Shown: positions 16,186 through 25,210, numbered from the stretch's first letter. The stretch is DNA of 64,000 bases from Leptolyngbya sp. Heron Island J (GCF_000482245.1 NZ_AWNH01000043.1:1-64000); one strand, 5' to 3'. Notes: generated by a model not told the origin, from the sequence alone. Made by a program: numbers and translations.

Positions 16186-17355
16186 ATGTTTAAGCTTCGA
16201 TTCCTCAAAAAAACGCCGTTGGCCTGGCTGCAGGTTAAACGGGAGCGGACACGGTTGATGGTTGCGATCGCAGGTATTGCCTTTGCCGACATGCTAATTT
16301 TCATCCAAATGGGATTTGAAGGTGCGCTCTACGATGCTGCCATTCAGCCCCACCGCAACCTGCAGGCGGACTTAGTATTAACCAACCCCCAGATGCAAAC
16401 ATTGTTCTCGGTCAAAGATTTTCCCAGGCAGCGGCTGTATCAAACCCTGGCCCATGCAGATGTGGCTTCAGTCAGCGGTGTGTATATTGCCACCGGGCAG
16501 TGGAAAAATCCTGAAACCAGGTTAGAGCGAGCCATTTTAGTTTGGGGAATTGATCCAACAGAACCCTCCTTTAATTTTCCAGAGGTGAATCAGAATCTAC
16601 ACAAAATTCAGCCCCTCAATCGACTGTTGTTTGACCAGGCAGGGCGACCTGAGTATGGGTTTACAGCGGCTGCTTATGAAGAAACTGGTCAATTTTCCGC
16701 AGAACTCAATGGGATGCAGGTGGATGTGACCGGGGTGTTTACCAACGGGGCGTCTTTTGCCGCCGATGGGAACGTGATTGCCAGTGACTCAACATTTTTG
16801 CGGCTCTTTCCTGACCAGAATGCTGACCAAATTGAGGTGGGGCTGGTGCAGCTTAAGCCTGGGGCTGATGTTGAAAAGGTACAGCGTGAACTCACAGCGG
16901 CTTTACCCGATGATGTCTTAATTGGTTCACCAGAAGATTTTGCTCAAATTGAGCGGGAGTATTGGGCCAATGGTACCGGCATTGGGTTTATCTTTGGCCT
17001 GGGTGTGAGCGTGGGCTTTATTGTCGGCATTGTGATTGTTTATCAGATTCTTTATTCTGATGTGTCTGAACACTTGCCAGAATATGCCACCCTCAAGGCC
17101 ATGGGCTATACCGACAGCTACTTGCTGAGTGTCCTCATCCAAGAGTCATTGCTGCTGGCTGTGTTGGGCTACATACCAAGTATTGTTCTGGCCTTTGGTC
17201 TTTATCAATTGGCTTTTACCGCCACAATGTTGCCCATTGCCATGACCAGTCGACGAGCCATCACCGTGCTCATTTTGACTATTGTTATGTGCTCTGTTTC
17301 AGGAGCTATTGCTATGAGAAAGTTACGTACGGCCGATCCCGCTGACATTTTCTAG
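16186..17355 (+). CDS. devC: DevC-like ABC exporter permease
   Basis: The 389-residue permease has the MacB/FtsX-like plan: a first span near residues 25-42 (RERTRLMVAIAGIAFADMLI), a large extracytoplasmic domain (about 45-270), and three spans at 275-295, 320-345 and 360-380, ending in RKLRTADPADIF as DevC proteins do. The N-terminus PLAWLQVKRERTRLMVAIAG is characteristic of the DevC family. An in-frame GTG at 16180 precedes, but ATG 16186 fits better. It works with DevA as ATPase and DevB as adaptor. A 63-codon DUF4336 fragment interrupts the usual tight spacing to devA. Confidence 0.9.
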   Translation: MFKLRFLKKTPLAWLQVKRERTRLMVAIAGIAFADMLIFIQMGFEGALYDAAIQPHRNLQADLVLTNPQMQTLFSVKDFPRQRLYQTLAHADVASVSGVYIATGQWKNPETRLERAILVWGIDPTEPSFNFPEVNQNLHKIQPLNRLLFDQAGRPEYGFTAAAYEETGQFSAELNGMQVDVTGVFTNGASFAADGNVIASDSTFLRLFPDQNADQIEVGLVQLKPGADVEKVQRELTAALPDDVLIGSPEDFAQIEREYWANGTGIGFIFGLGVSVGFIVGIVIVYQILYSDVSEHLPEYATLKAMGYTDSYLLSVLIQESLLLAVLGYIPSIVLAFGLYQLAFTATMLPIAMTSRRAITVLILTIVMCSVSGAIAMRKLRTADPADIF

Positions 17356-17406
17356 TTAGTTTCCCTATCTAGACTGTTTATTCCCTTTATTGCTTGAGTC
17401 TTTTCT

Positions 17407-17598
17407 ATGAATATCGTTTCCGTTGCAGATAATCTTTGGGTTGCCCGCCAACCATTGCGTTTCCTAGGGGTTGAAATTGGCACTCGCATGACGGTTGTCC
17501 GCCTTAGCAATAACGATTTTTCCCTGCTACAGATTCTATGTACATTCTCCTTGCGCCTAACCACTCTACTCTATCTCTATCCTGATTCTCCGGTGTGA
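17407..17598 (+). pseudogene. N-terminal relic of a DUF4336 protein
   Basis: A 63-codon frame between devC and devA reads SVADNLWVARQPLRFLGVEI then GTRMTVVRLSNNDFSLLQIL. The first part matches the conserved start of DUF4336 proteins (metallo-beta-lactamase-like fold; LW-x-ARQPLRFLG-x-EIGTRMTVIRL), which are usually 230-300 residues. After about 35 residues the similarity stops and unrelated sequence follows. The gene has been cut by deletion, leaving only its start, whose expression from the operon is possible but pointless. Confidence 0.7.
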
Positions 17599-17600
17599 CC

Positions 17601-18308
17601 ATGTCTCCAGTGATCGTCTCTCAACAATTGAACCATCACTTTGGTGAAGGAAATCTAAAAAAACAGGTTCTATTCAACATAGATCTAACCATTCGTGCTG
17701 GCGAAATCGTCATCCTCACCGGCCCTTCTGGTTCTGGAAAAACGACGTTACTCACCCTTATGGGGGGGCTGAGGGCAGCACAAAGCGGGAGTTTAAAGAT
17801 TTTAGGGCAAGAAATTCTCGGAGCCCCTAAGCCGGTGCTGAATAAACTGCGGTGCAATATTGGCTATATTTTTCAGGCTCATAATTTGCTGAGTTTTCTC
17901 ACAGCTAGACAAAATGTGCGGATGTCTCTGGAGCTACACTCTCATTTTCTTGATCAAGATCTAGATGAAGTTGCCGCGACTATGCTCACAAACGTAGGGC
18001 TGGAGAACCGGATTGATTATTACCCTGATGAACTATCGGGGGGACAGCGACAGCGGGTTGCGATCGCACGAGCCTTAGCCAGTCATCCCAAAATCGTCCT
18101 GGCTGATGAACCGACAGCCGCCTTAGATAAACAATCAGGGCGAGATGTGGTGAACATTATGCAGCGCTTAGCTAAAGAACAGGGCTGTACCATTTTGTTG
18201 GTTACCCATGACAATCGTATTCTCGACATTGCCGATCGTATTATCTACATGGAAGATGGGCAGTTAAAACCGAATCCTGTCTTGGAACTTCTTAAAGACA
18301 AGACCTAA
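17601..18308 (+). CDS. devA: DevA-like ABC exporter ATPase
   Basis: The 235-residue ATPase shows Walker A GPSGSGKTTLLTLMGGLR (about 39-56), the signature LSGGQRQRVAIARALA, Walker B IVLADEPTAALD and the switch His in LLVTHDNRI. It belongs to the LolD/MacB-like class used by DevBCA exporters. A GTG two codons earlier (17595) is in frame; ATG 17601 is preferred. It is the last gene of the TetR-devBCA operon and energises export through DevC. A HIP1 site lies in the signature region (18058-18066). Confidence 0.92.
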   Translation: MSPVIVSQQLNHHFGEGNLKKQVLFNIDLTIRAGEIVILTGPSGSGKTTLLTLMGGLRAAQSGSLKILGQEILGAPKPVLNKLRCNIGYIFQAHNLLSFLTARQNVRMSLELHSHFLDQDLDEVAATMLTNVGLENRIDYYPDELSGGQRQRVAIARALASHPKIVLADEPTAALDKQSGRDVVNIMQRLAKEQGCTILLVTHDNRILDIADRIIYMEDGQLKPNPVLELLKDKT

Positions 18309-18498
18309 CGGCATCTCCCTTTTATCCTGTAACTGCCAGGGCTTGGCAACAACAGATCATAGGCCGCCATTAAAAGGCCACACCCCACGAGCCTGACCCC
18401 AGATAATCAAATACAGTCCCTTGCTGAGTGGATTCGTCGGATGATTCAACGATAACAGCCTATGCTTCTCGGTATTACCCAGGGCGCGATCTAGTCAA

Positions 18499-19860
18499 TC
18501 ATGTGGCCGCTTCTGCTGCAGGGACGTCTAAACCCGATAAAGATTCGGTGGCTCTGGCCCGTTGGGTTTTAAGCAGACCAATATTGCTAGTTAGTAAAAA
18601 GCTAGTAAAACTTGCGATCGCAACCACTGGTAAGATAGTTGTATCCGACAACACGGTGAGAATGATCGTGGTGCTAATGGGCGTTTTAGTAATCGCGACA
18701 TTGATGGCAGCCATACAACAGAGGACAGCAATCGTCGGATGAATAGTGGGAATACCAAATGCGATCGCCAGCCCCAGACTAGCCCCGGTAAAAAATAACG
18801 GAAAAATAAACCCACCCCGAAAACCACCGTGGATAGTGAAACAAATCGCGATCATTTTAGTCAGGCAAATTCCCAACAATGTCATAACCCCCAGGGATGC
18901 AGACTGAGCCAGCAGCTGAGTTTCAATTTGTTGTTCACTAAAAAACAACGTGGCTGGATAAAGCACCGCAATCCAGCCGATGCCCAGTCCCCCCATTAAC
19001 GCCAACAGAATATGACGATGTTCGATCGTTTGAATCATCCATTTGACCAAACGAAAAATACCAATAAACAATACCCCAGCCAACGCTCCTACTACCCCTA
19101 GTGCTGCCCCCTCAACTAAATTGAGCCAGGAGAGACTGGGTAACGTCCCAAAACGACCAAAGTTATAGATACCCCCTACTTCTAATCCAGTACCCATGCG
19201 AAAAATAGCAAAGCTGCAGATGCCAGCAACCATAGCCGGAATAATTGCCTCATAATATTCCAAACCCCGTCGGTGAGGAATCTCTAGGGCAAACATCGGC
19301 CCACCAATGGGATCACCAAAAAAAGCCGCCAGGGCTGCCCCCATGCCGCAAAAGGTCATGACCCGCATATTTTGTAGCGTCAAATTAAGTTTTTCAGCAA
19401 TCCAGCTGCCCAGGCTACCGTTAATCTGTACCAGGGGAGCCTCAGGCCCTAAACTACCGCCAGCGGTAATCGAAATTAAGGACGTTGCAATCATACCAGG
19501 GGTCTGTTTCGGTTCTAATCGCCCAGCATCGTGCACCCGATCAATCACAATTGCCATTTCCCCAGGTAACCCCAGAAAGTGTAGACATAACCCCACACCC
19601 AGACCGCCCAGGGTAGCCACAAGCCAGGTGTAATGCCAGTGAGGTAACCAGACCGGAAACCAACCCAGGATAAATTCTTTACCCGAGCCCCAAACCACCT
19701 CCAGCAGCTGTTCTAAAACAAAATAGTAAATCGTTGCGACGAGCCCCCCGGCACCCCCCACAATGGCGGCATAGAGTAATGTGCGAAAGTAGGTTAACTG
19801 TTGAGATGAGACAGACCTTTCAGTAGCAATGCCACTAACTTCTTCTGAGGCGATAGTCAT
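18499..19860 (-). CDS. ClC-family chloride channel or H+/Cl- antiporter
   Basis: The 453-residue membrane protein has 10-12 helices and the ClC selectivity motifs: ITAGGSLGPEAPLVQINGSL (the G-x-x-G-P-E segment; the usual GREGP gating Glu is shifted to this LGPE arrangement), and GGFRGGFIFPLFFTGASLGL near residues 350-370. ClC proteins move chloride (or other anions such as fluoride) across the inner membrane, as channels or proton-coupled exchangers. The N-terminal 25 residues are a soluble Ser/Glu-rich tail. The gene stands alone, convergent with devA. The call as a ClC protein is firm; channel versus antiporter is open. Confidence 0.88.
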   Translation of the reverse strand: MTIASEEVSGIATERSVSSQQLTYFRTLLYAAIVGGAGGLVATIYYFVLEQLLEVVWGSGKEFILGWFPVWLPHWHYTWLVATLGGLGVGLCLHFLGLPGEMAIVIDRVHDAGRLEPKQTPGMIATSLISITAGGSLGPEAPLVQINGSLGSWIAEKLNLTLQNMRVMTFCGMGAALAAFFGDPIGGPMFALEIPHRRGLEYYEAIIPAMVAGICSFAIFRMGTGLEVGGIYNFGRFGTLPSLSWLNLVEGAALGVVGALAGVLFIGIFRLVKWMIQTIEHRHILLALMGGLGIGWIAVLYPATLFFSEQQIETQLLAQSASLGVMTLLGICLTKMIAICFTIHGGFRGGFIFPLFFTGASLGLAIAFGIPTIHPTIAVLCCMAAINVAITKTPISTTIILTVLSDTTILPVVAIASFTSFLLTSNIGLLKTQRARATESLSGLDVPAAEAAT

Positions 19861-20113
19861 TACGATAATTGATCAACACTAGAAGTTTTGTCATCGTAAC
19901 GATATTGTTTTGCTTCAAAAAGTAGCTGCTCATACGAAATCAACGGCCTGATACTATACCCTGATAGGGTCGATGAAATTTTTGCATACGAATGGGTCCG
20001 CCAGGTTCCCTAAAAAATCTCTAGTCGACGTCTGCATTATCGGTTGCCGGTCTTTTAATCCTCTGACAGAAAATTCCTTGTAACTGGTTGACATAGGTAG
20101 AATATACAGTTGT

Positions 20114-20139
20114 TGCGATGGTGCGATCGCACCATCGCA
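20114..20139. repeat. 26-bp perfect palindrome centred on HIP1
   Basis: The 13-nt arm TGCGATGGTGCGA (20114-20126) is followed directly by its reverse complement (20127-20139); the centre is GCGATCGC. It lies about 70 bp downstream of the small EF-hand gene and about 250 bp upstream of the ClC gene. It could act as a terminator stem for the former, but no T-run is present. Confidence 0.75.
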
Positions 20140-20211
20140 GATGGATCAGTTTAGCGTCATTGTTCAACATCCAAACATCATCAACAGAAGGACTGGTTCC
20201 ACATCGATGTC

Positions 20212-20388
20212 TCAGCTTTTGTCTCGCTGATCGCGATTGTAGTTAACAACCTCATGGAGAGTGACAGTACCATCTTCATTTAAATCAGCAATCGGATTGC
20301 CCAATCCTACCTGGGCAGCGTTGGCCATACCAGCGATTGCCCCCATGGACATCAAAACTGTTAATGTTGATAACAAGAAGCGTTTCAT
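20212..20388 (-). CDS. 58-residue secreted peptide with one EF-hand loop
   Basis: A complete short gene runs from ATG 20388 to TGA 20212. Residues 1-24 are a classic signal peptide (MKRFLLSTLTVLMSMGAIAG, then MANA before the predicted cleavage site). The mature 34 residues contain a full canonical EF-hand loop, D35-x-N37-x-D39-G40-x-V42-x-x-x-E46, flanked by short helices (HEVVNYNRDQR). One exported calcium-binding loop of this kind resembles a single dockerin-like half repeat. No longer homologous frame is visible on either side, so the gene appears complete rather than a fragment. The upstream promoter region is AT-rich. A role in calcium binding at the cell surface is inferred. Confidence 0.72.
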   Translation of the reverse strand: MKRFLLSTLTVLMSMGAIAGMANAAQVGLGNPIADLNEDGTVTLHEVVNYNRDQRDKS

Positions 20389-20637
20389 TTTTAATACCTC
20401 AATTCAACTGACGATTAGCCACTGGGATTATTCCCCTGACAATTTCTAAGATAGAGAGGCCTACTGAATCTCAACGTATACTTAGGTAAGATCCAGCTGA
20501 GAGTTCAATAAATAATAATTAATCTTTTTGAGAGAATTAAGGATGGTCAATGTAGTACAGGCTCCATGTAACGTAATTTATCCAAATCCGTAAGCATTTC
20601 GCTCAATTAAAGTCTTCTTACCCTCTGGAGGTCAGCT

Positions 20638-22404
20638 ATGGTGATTAGTCAACAATTACCCCAAAAACAACACTTTGTTCCGGTTGCTCAGGTCTCAGAG
20701 GTAGAAGCAGCAGGAGCCATGGTTGTCCATGCCGCAGGTCATGCCATTGCCCTTTTCCATCACAATGACAAAATTTACGCCATTGACAATCGCTGCCCTC
20801 ACATGGGGTTTCCCCTCCACAAAGGCAGTGTTAAAGACTGTATTTTGACCTGTCACTGGCACCATGCCCGGTTTGACCTTACCAGTGGCGGCACCTTCGA
20901 TATCTGGGCTGATGATGGTCGTGCGTTTCCGGTAGAACTCCGAGATGGGACTGTATGGATAGATCCCTCCATCTCCAACCATACTCAAGACTATCAGCGC
21001 CAGCGATTGTTGGATGGTTTGGAACAGGGGATTTCCCTGGTGGTGGCAAAATCAGTCATCGCTCAGCTGGCAGCTGGGGTAGAGCCGATGGCACCATTTC
21101 AAACTGGGCTGGAGTTTGGAGTACGCTACCGCCGTGCAGGCTGGGGCACTGGTTTAACCATTCATACCTGTATGCAGCAACTCCTACCCCATTTAGCGTC
21201 AGGCGATCGCGCCAGGGCTATGTACCATGGTCTTTCAGCTGTGGCACGAGACTGTGCTGGTCAGCCGCCACGCTTCACCATTCACCCCTTACCGGATACA
21301 CCAGCCGATTTTTCCACGCTTAAGGGATGGTTCCGGCAGTTTATTGAAGTCCGTGATGCCCAAGGCGCTGAGCGTTGCTTAGTCTCAGCGGTTCAGATGG
21401 GTGTTGAGCCGCAGAACCTGGCGGATATGCTGTTTGCTGCCGTCACCGATCATCGGTTTATTGATGGCGGCCATGCCTTAGACTTTACCAACAAGGCATT
21501 GGCAGCGCTCGACCAGACCAACTGGCAACATGCTGAGACTGTTTTGACCAGCCTGGTCAGCGGTTATGCCCATGCCGAACGGATGGAAGAATCCAATGCC
21601 TGGCGCTATCCGATTGATTTGGTAGCGATTTTAGAGGAGACATTTGAGGCGTTACCAGCAGCGTTAGTGTCAGGTAGGGCAAGGCATGATGGTCAGGATA
21701 GTTTTAAGGCCGCTGTTGATCACCTGATACCTATTTTGTTAGGAGATGATCCAGGTGCGATCGCAACCGCCCTCCTCAACACCCTCCGCCAGGGATATAC
21801 CCCGGAGCAACTAGCGAGAATTGTCGCCTATGCCGCAGCCTTACGTATTGCCCAATTCCAAACCAACAACGACTTCCGCGATTGGGATACGGCCCACCAC
21901 ACCTTTACCTTTGCCAATGCCGTTCACCAGGGATTAAAACGAGTGAGCTCTCTTGAACTCCTGCGCGGTGTTTTTGACGCAGCTATGGCCGTCTATCTCA
22001 ACCGTTTTTTGAATGTTCCCCCAGCTCGTTTACCGGATCCAACTAAACAAGTAGAAGACCCGATATCGTTGTTAGCAGAACTGCCGGAACTACTGGATCG
22101 ACAGCAGCAGGTAAATGCTGCCGGTAATTTGGTTGGCACCTATCTTCACAGCGGTGGAGATTCAGCACAGCTGCTAGAGATGCTGGGCAAATTGTTGCTA
22201 CGGGAAGATCGAGATTTTCATACCATTCAGAATTTGGAGGCGGCTGTACAACAATATCAGCACTGGCAAGGGCACGAAGCAGGAGTCCACATTCTTGTCG
22301 CAACAGCACGATATTTAGCGGCCCATGCTCCTACAATGAGATCCCAAGGGCAAACCTATGAAATCGCTGCTCGATTACAGAAGGGCGATCACATCTATGA
22401 ATAG
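20638..22404 (+). CDS. Rieske [2Fe-2S] protein with large helical C-terminal domain
   Basis: Residues 10-110 form a Rieske ferredoxin domain with both ligand boxes, CPHMGFPLHKG (C-x-H) and CHWHHARFDLTSG (C-x2-H), which bind a [2Fe-2S] cluster. The remaining 470 residues are helical with several His/Asp-rich segments (FIDGGHALDFTNKAL, GYAHAERMEESNAW); I know proteins of this layout as unnamed Rieske-domain proteins, but no reaction is established to my knowledge. The absence of the catalytic domain of ring-hydroxylating oxygenases argues against a classic dioxygenase. The stop overlaps the start of an AraC gene by 8 bp, followed by a BenE transporter gene, so an operon for an aromatic or related compound is plausible. 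Confidence 0.85.
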   Translation: MVISQQLPQKQHFVPVAQVSEVEAAGAMVVHAAGHAIALFHHNDKIYAIDNRCPHMGFPLHKGSVKDCILTCHWHHARFDLTSGGTFDIWADDGRAFPVELRDGTVWIDPSISNHTQDYQRQRLLDGLEQGISLVVAKSVIAQLAAGVEPMAPFQTGLEFGVRYRRAGWGTGLTIHTCMQQLLPHLASGDRARAMYHGLSAVARDCAGQPPRFTIHPLPDTPADFSTLKGWFRQFIEVRDAQGAERCLVSAVQMGVEPQNLADMLFAAVTDHRFIDGGHALDFTNKALAALDQTNWQHAETVLTSLVSGYAHAERMEESNAWRYPIDLVAILEETFEALPAALVSGRARHDGQDSFKAAVDHLIPILLGDDPGAIATALLNTLRQGYTPEQLARIVAYAAALRIAQFQTNNDFRDWDTAHHTFTFANAVHQGLKRVSSLELLRGVFDAAMAVYLNRFLNVPPARLPDPTKQVEDPISLLAELPELLDRQQQVNAAGNLVGTYLHSGGDSAQLLEMLGKLLLREDRDFHTIQNLEAAVQQYQHWQGHEAGVHILVATARYLAAHAPTMRSQGQTYEIAARLQKGDHIYE

Positions 22405-23233
22405 ACCAGTGGAGTCAGCGCGTCTTTGGCAAACAAACCTGCCAGGTGTCGAGCTATTTGAAGCTCAATTACATCGTCATCGGTTTGGTAAGCATTTCCA
22501 TGAGGCCTATACCATTGGCTTTAATGAAAGCGGGCAAGGCTGCTGTCAGCACCACGGGGAACATCATGTGCTTGGTTCGGGTAGTTTTAATTTGATCAAC
22601 CCAGGCGAGATTCACACCGGACAGGTGGCCTCGACCGAAGGCTGGGGCTTTCGTAACATTTACATCGAGTTTTCACAAATTGAACAGCTTTTAGCTCAGT
22701 TAGATTGGTCAGGTCAGGGGATTCCTTACTTTAAGGCACCTATCTTTCAGAAATCTTGTCTACAGCCAATTTTCTATGAGCTTTTTCACTGTTTAACCAC
22801 ATCGAATTCTCAGCTAAGACAACAGTCTCTGCTGCTAGAACTGTTGTCAACGCTATTTCAACTCAATGCAGAGCGTTCTGTTTGCGTTAAACCAGTTAAG
22901 CCAGAATCAAAAGCTGTTGCTCAGGTGCGTACTTATCTCGAAGACCGTTACACCGAAAATCTATCCCTGGATGAGCTGGCTCAGTTAGTGAATCTGAACC
23001 CTTACTATTTGCTTCGTTGTTTTCGTCAGCAGGTGGGCTGTGCGCCCCATCAGTACCAGCGTCACTGGCAGCTAGGGCAGGCAAAGCGGGCGCTGCAGAC
23101 TACCCAGCCGCTGGCTGCGATCGCAACCGACCATGGTTTCTACGACCAAAGTCACTTCAACCGTGCTTTTAAGAAAACCTACGGGGTTACTCCTGGTCAA
23201 TATCAAAAGGTCAATTCTGTCCAATACGGCTAA
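22397..23233 (+). CDS. AraC family transcriptional regulator
   Basis: The 278-residue protein has an N-terminal cupin-type sensor (HRHRFGKHFHEAYTIGF, then GSFNLINPGEIHTGQ) and a C-terminal pair of AraC helix-turn-helix motifs (about 185-275: LSLDELAQLVNLNPYYLLRC and PLAAIATDHGFYDQSHFNRA, ending FKKTYGVTPGQYQK). The ATG at 22397 overlaps the end of the Rieske gene by 8 bp; an upstream start at 22358 would lie deeper in that gene and is less likely. Coupled to the Rieske and BenE genes, it probably activates the operon in response to the transported compound. Confidence 0.9.
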   Translation: MNRPVESARLWQTNLPGVELFEAQLHRHRFGKHFHEAYTIGFNESGQGCCQHHGEHHVLGSGSFNLINPGEIHTGQVASTEGWGFRNIYIEFSQIEQLLAQLDWSGQGIPYFKAPIFQKSCLQPIFYELFHCLTTSNSQLRQQSLLLELLSTLFQLNAERSVCVKPVKPESKAVAQVRTYLEDRYTENLSLDELAQLVNLNPYYLLRCFRQQVGCAPHQYQRHWQLGQAKRALQTTQPLAAIATDHGFYDQSHFNRAFKKTYGVTPGQYQKVNSVQYG

Positions 23234-23280
23234 ACCCAGATATTTTTACCCTAGAAGCCAATCGTGCCTCTAGGGATACC

Positions 23281-24474
23281 ATGCGCTTCTTTAAAGATCT
23301 CTCACTTTCTGCAATAGTTTCAGGGTTTGTCAGCATTTTGGTGGGCTTTAGCAGCGCCGCCGTAATTGTTTTCCAAGCGGCCCAAACCTTAGGTGCAACC
23401 CCCACCGAAATCGGTTCCTGGCTATGGGCCTTAGGCTGGGGCATGGGCTTAACCGGTATCATGCTCTCGCTGCGCTATCATGCCCCCATCGTCATGGCCT
23501 GGTCCACACCCGGTGCCGCCATGCTCGTGACCACCACCGCCGATGTCACTCTGGCCGATGCCACGGGAGCCTTTATCATCTCGGCTGGGCTGATTATCCT
23601 ATTTGGTATTACCGGCTGGTTTGAGCGCATGATGGATCGCTTGCCCCTATCCCTGGCTTCGGCAATGTTGGCGGGGGTGCTCTTACAGTTTGGGCTGAAT
23701 GTGTTTACGGCAATGCAAACCCAGTTTTTCATGGTGTTTACCATGTTCGCTGTTTACCTGGTGATGCGTCGCTATAGCCCTCGCTATGGGGTGGTGGCTG
23801 CTCTGGTGTTAGGAGTTTTACTGGCGAGCATTCAGGGGTTACTGCCCCTAGATGCGGTACAGCTGCAGTGGGCAACGCCCGTATTTATTGCCCCCACGTT
23901 TTCAATCCATGCCTTAATCGGGATTGCGTTGCCCCTATTTATCGTCACCATGGCCTCGCAAAATGTGCCCGGTGTTGCGACAATTCGGGCTTTTGGCTAT
24001 CAGGTACCCACATCCCCCCTGATTAGCTGGAGTGGGCTAGCCTCGCTGATCTTGGCTCCCTTTGGAGCCTTTGCCATTAACCTGGCGGCCATAACTGCAG
24101 CAATTTCTATGGGGCAAGAAGCCCATGAGGATACCAACAAACGCTATGTGGCGGCGGTTACTGCTGGGGTGCTTTATATTGTCATTGGTCTGTTTGGGGC
24201 AACGGTGGTAAGCATTTTCTCGGCACTGCCTCAGGAATTGGTGGTTGCGATCGCAGGGCTGGCCCTGCTCGGCACCATTGGCAAAGGGTTAGTCAGTGCT
24301 TTGACCCAGGAGAACGAACGCGAACCGGCCCTGATTACGTTTCTGGTTACGGCATCAGGGGTGAGCTTGTTGGGAATTGGGTCCGCATTCTGGGGATTGT
24401 TAGCGGGTGGATTAGCCACACTCGTTACCCGAATGAACTATTCTGCCTATGGGTTTCTAGGCCGAACCCGGTGA
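23281..24474 (+). CDS. benE: BenE family transporter
   Basis: The 397-residue protein has about 11-12 membrane helices and the BenE signature at the start (LSAIVSGFVSILVGFSSAAV, then VFQAAQTLGATPTEIGSWLW and WSTPGAAMLVTT). BenE proteins are described as benzoate/proton symporters, though many homologues have untested substrates. It begins 47 bp after the AraC gene; a 7-bp stem CCCTAGA/TCTAGGG (23249-23255, 23269-23275) lies just before the ATG. Its 3' end is 6 bp from the convergent oxidase subunit III gene. Together with the Rieske and AraC genes it suggests uptake and handling of an aromatic acid or a related molecule. Confidence 0.9.
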   Translation: MRFFKDLSLSAIVSGFVSILVGFSSAAVIVFQAAQTLGATPTEIGSWLWALGWGMGLTGIMLSLRYHAPIVMAWSTPGAAMLVTTTADVTLADATGAFIISAGLIILFGITGWFERMMDRLPLSLASAMLAGVLLQFGLNVFTAMQTQFFMVFTMFAVYLVMRRYSPRYGVVAALVLGVLLASIQGLLPLDAVQLQWATPVFIAPTFSIHALIGIALPLFIVTMASQNVPGVATIRAFGYQVPTSPLISWSGLASLILAPFGAFAINLAAITAAISMGQEAHEDTNKRYVAAVTAGVLYIVIGLFGATVVSIFSALPQELVVAIAGLALLGTIGKGLVSALTQENEREPALITFLVTASGVSLLGIGSAFWGLLAGGLATLVTRMNYSAYGFLGRTR

Positions 24475-24480
24475 TGCTGA

Positions 24481-25095
24481 CTATCGCCACAAATACAAAA
24501 GCGCAAACAGAATAATCCAAATCACATCAACAAAGTGCCAGTAGAGTTCTGTGGCCTCGATGCCAAAGTGATTTTCATGGGAATAGTGGGCTGCCTGACG
24601 AGACCGGAACAACACCGCCAGCATCATGAGTAAGCCAAACAATACGTGCAGTCCGTGAAACCCGGTTAGCACATAGAAGGTGCTAGCAAAAATGTTGGTG
24701 GTTAATCCAAACTCCAGATGGGTGTACTCATAGATTTGCCCACCGAGAAAAATAGCGCCCATCACGGCCGTGATGGCAAACCACTTACGCATGGCACCGA
24801 CATCATCTTGTTTGATGGCTGTATCGGCATTATGAATTACAAAACTACTGGAGATCAAAATAATGGTGTTGATCCCAGGCAATAGTAGTTCTAACCCTTC
24901 AGTTCCTGCCGGTGGCCAGGCCGGTGCCATCAGCCGAAAACTGAGGTATGCAATAAATAAACCGAGAAAAATCATACTCTCGGCACACAGAAAAACTAAA
25001 ACACCAAACATCCGCAGATCAGGATGTTCTTCATGGCCGTGGGCAGTCTGAGCAACGGCAATCGTATCGGCTTGATTAACAGCTGAACTTTGCAT
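24481..25095 (-). CDS. ctaE: cytochrome c oxidase subunit III (set 1)
   Basis: The 204-residue membrane protein has five helices and the subunit III segments FLCAESMIFLGLFIAYLSFR, FYVLTGFHGLHVLFGLLMML and ELYWHFVDVIWIILFALLYL. It completes the heme-copper oxidase with CtaD and CtaC, stabilising subunit I. The frame extends to 25170, but ATG 25095 gives the usual short soluble N-terminus. It is the last gene of ctaC-ctaD-ctaE and is separated from ctaD by 115 bp holding a 20-bp perfect hairpin, which may lower or delay its expression relative to ctaD. Confidence 0.93.
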   Translation of the reverse strand: MQSSAVNQADTIAVAQTAHGHEEHPDLRMFGVLVFLCAESMIFLGLFIAYLSFRLMAPAWPPAGTEGLELLLPGINTIILISSSFVIHNADTAIKQDDVGAMRKWFAITAVMGAIFLGGQIYEYTHLEFGLTTNIFASTFYVLTGFHGLHVLFGLLMMLAVLFRSRQAAHYSHENHFGIEATELYWHFVDVIWIILFALLYLWR

Positions 25096-25162
25096 AGGGA
25101 AAAGGGATCGAAGGAAAAAGAATTGGATGTTCAAGGAAGAAGAATCTATCTTACGGAAAGCG

Positions 25163-25204
25163 TTCCTCACCCCATTCCCTCCCAGGAGGGAATGGGGTGA
25201 GGAA
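25163..25204 (-). repeat. 20-bp perfect hairpin between ctaD and ctaE
   Basis: TTCCTCACCCCATTCCCTCC (25163-25182) is followed after two bases by its exact reverse complement (25185-25204). Read on the minus strand the stem starts 7 nt after the ctaD stop and is preceded by a T-run. It is a candidate attenuator, RNA-stability element or dispersed palindromic repeat; related GC-rich sequence occurs at 58734-58823. Confidence 0.8.
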
Positions 25205-25210
25205 AAAAGT

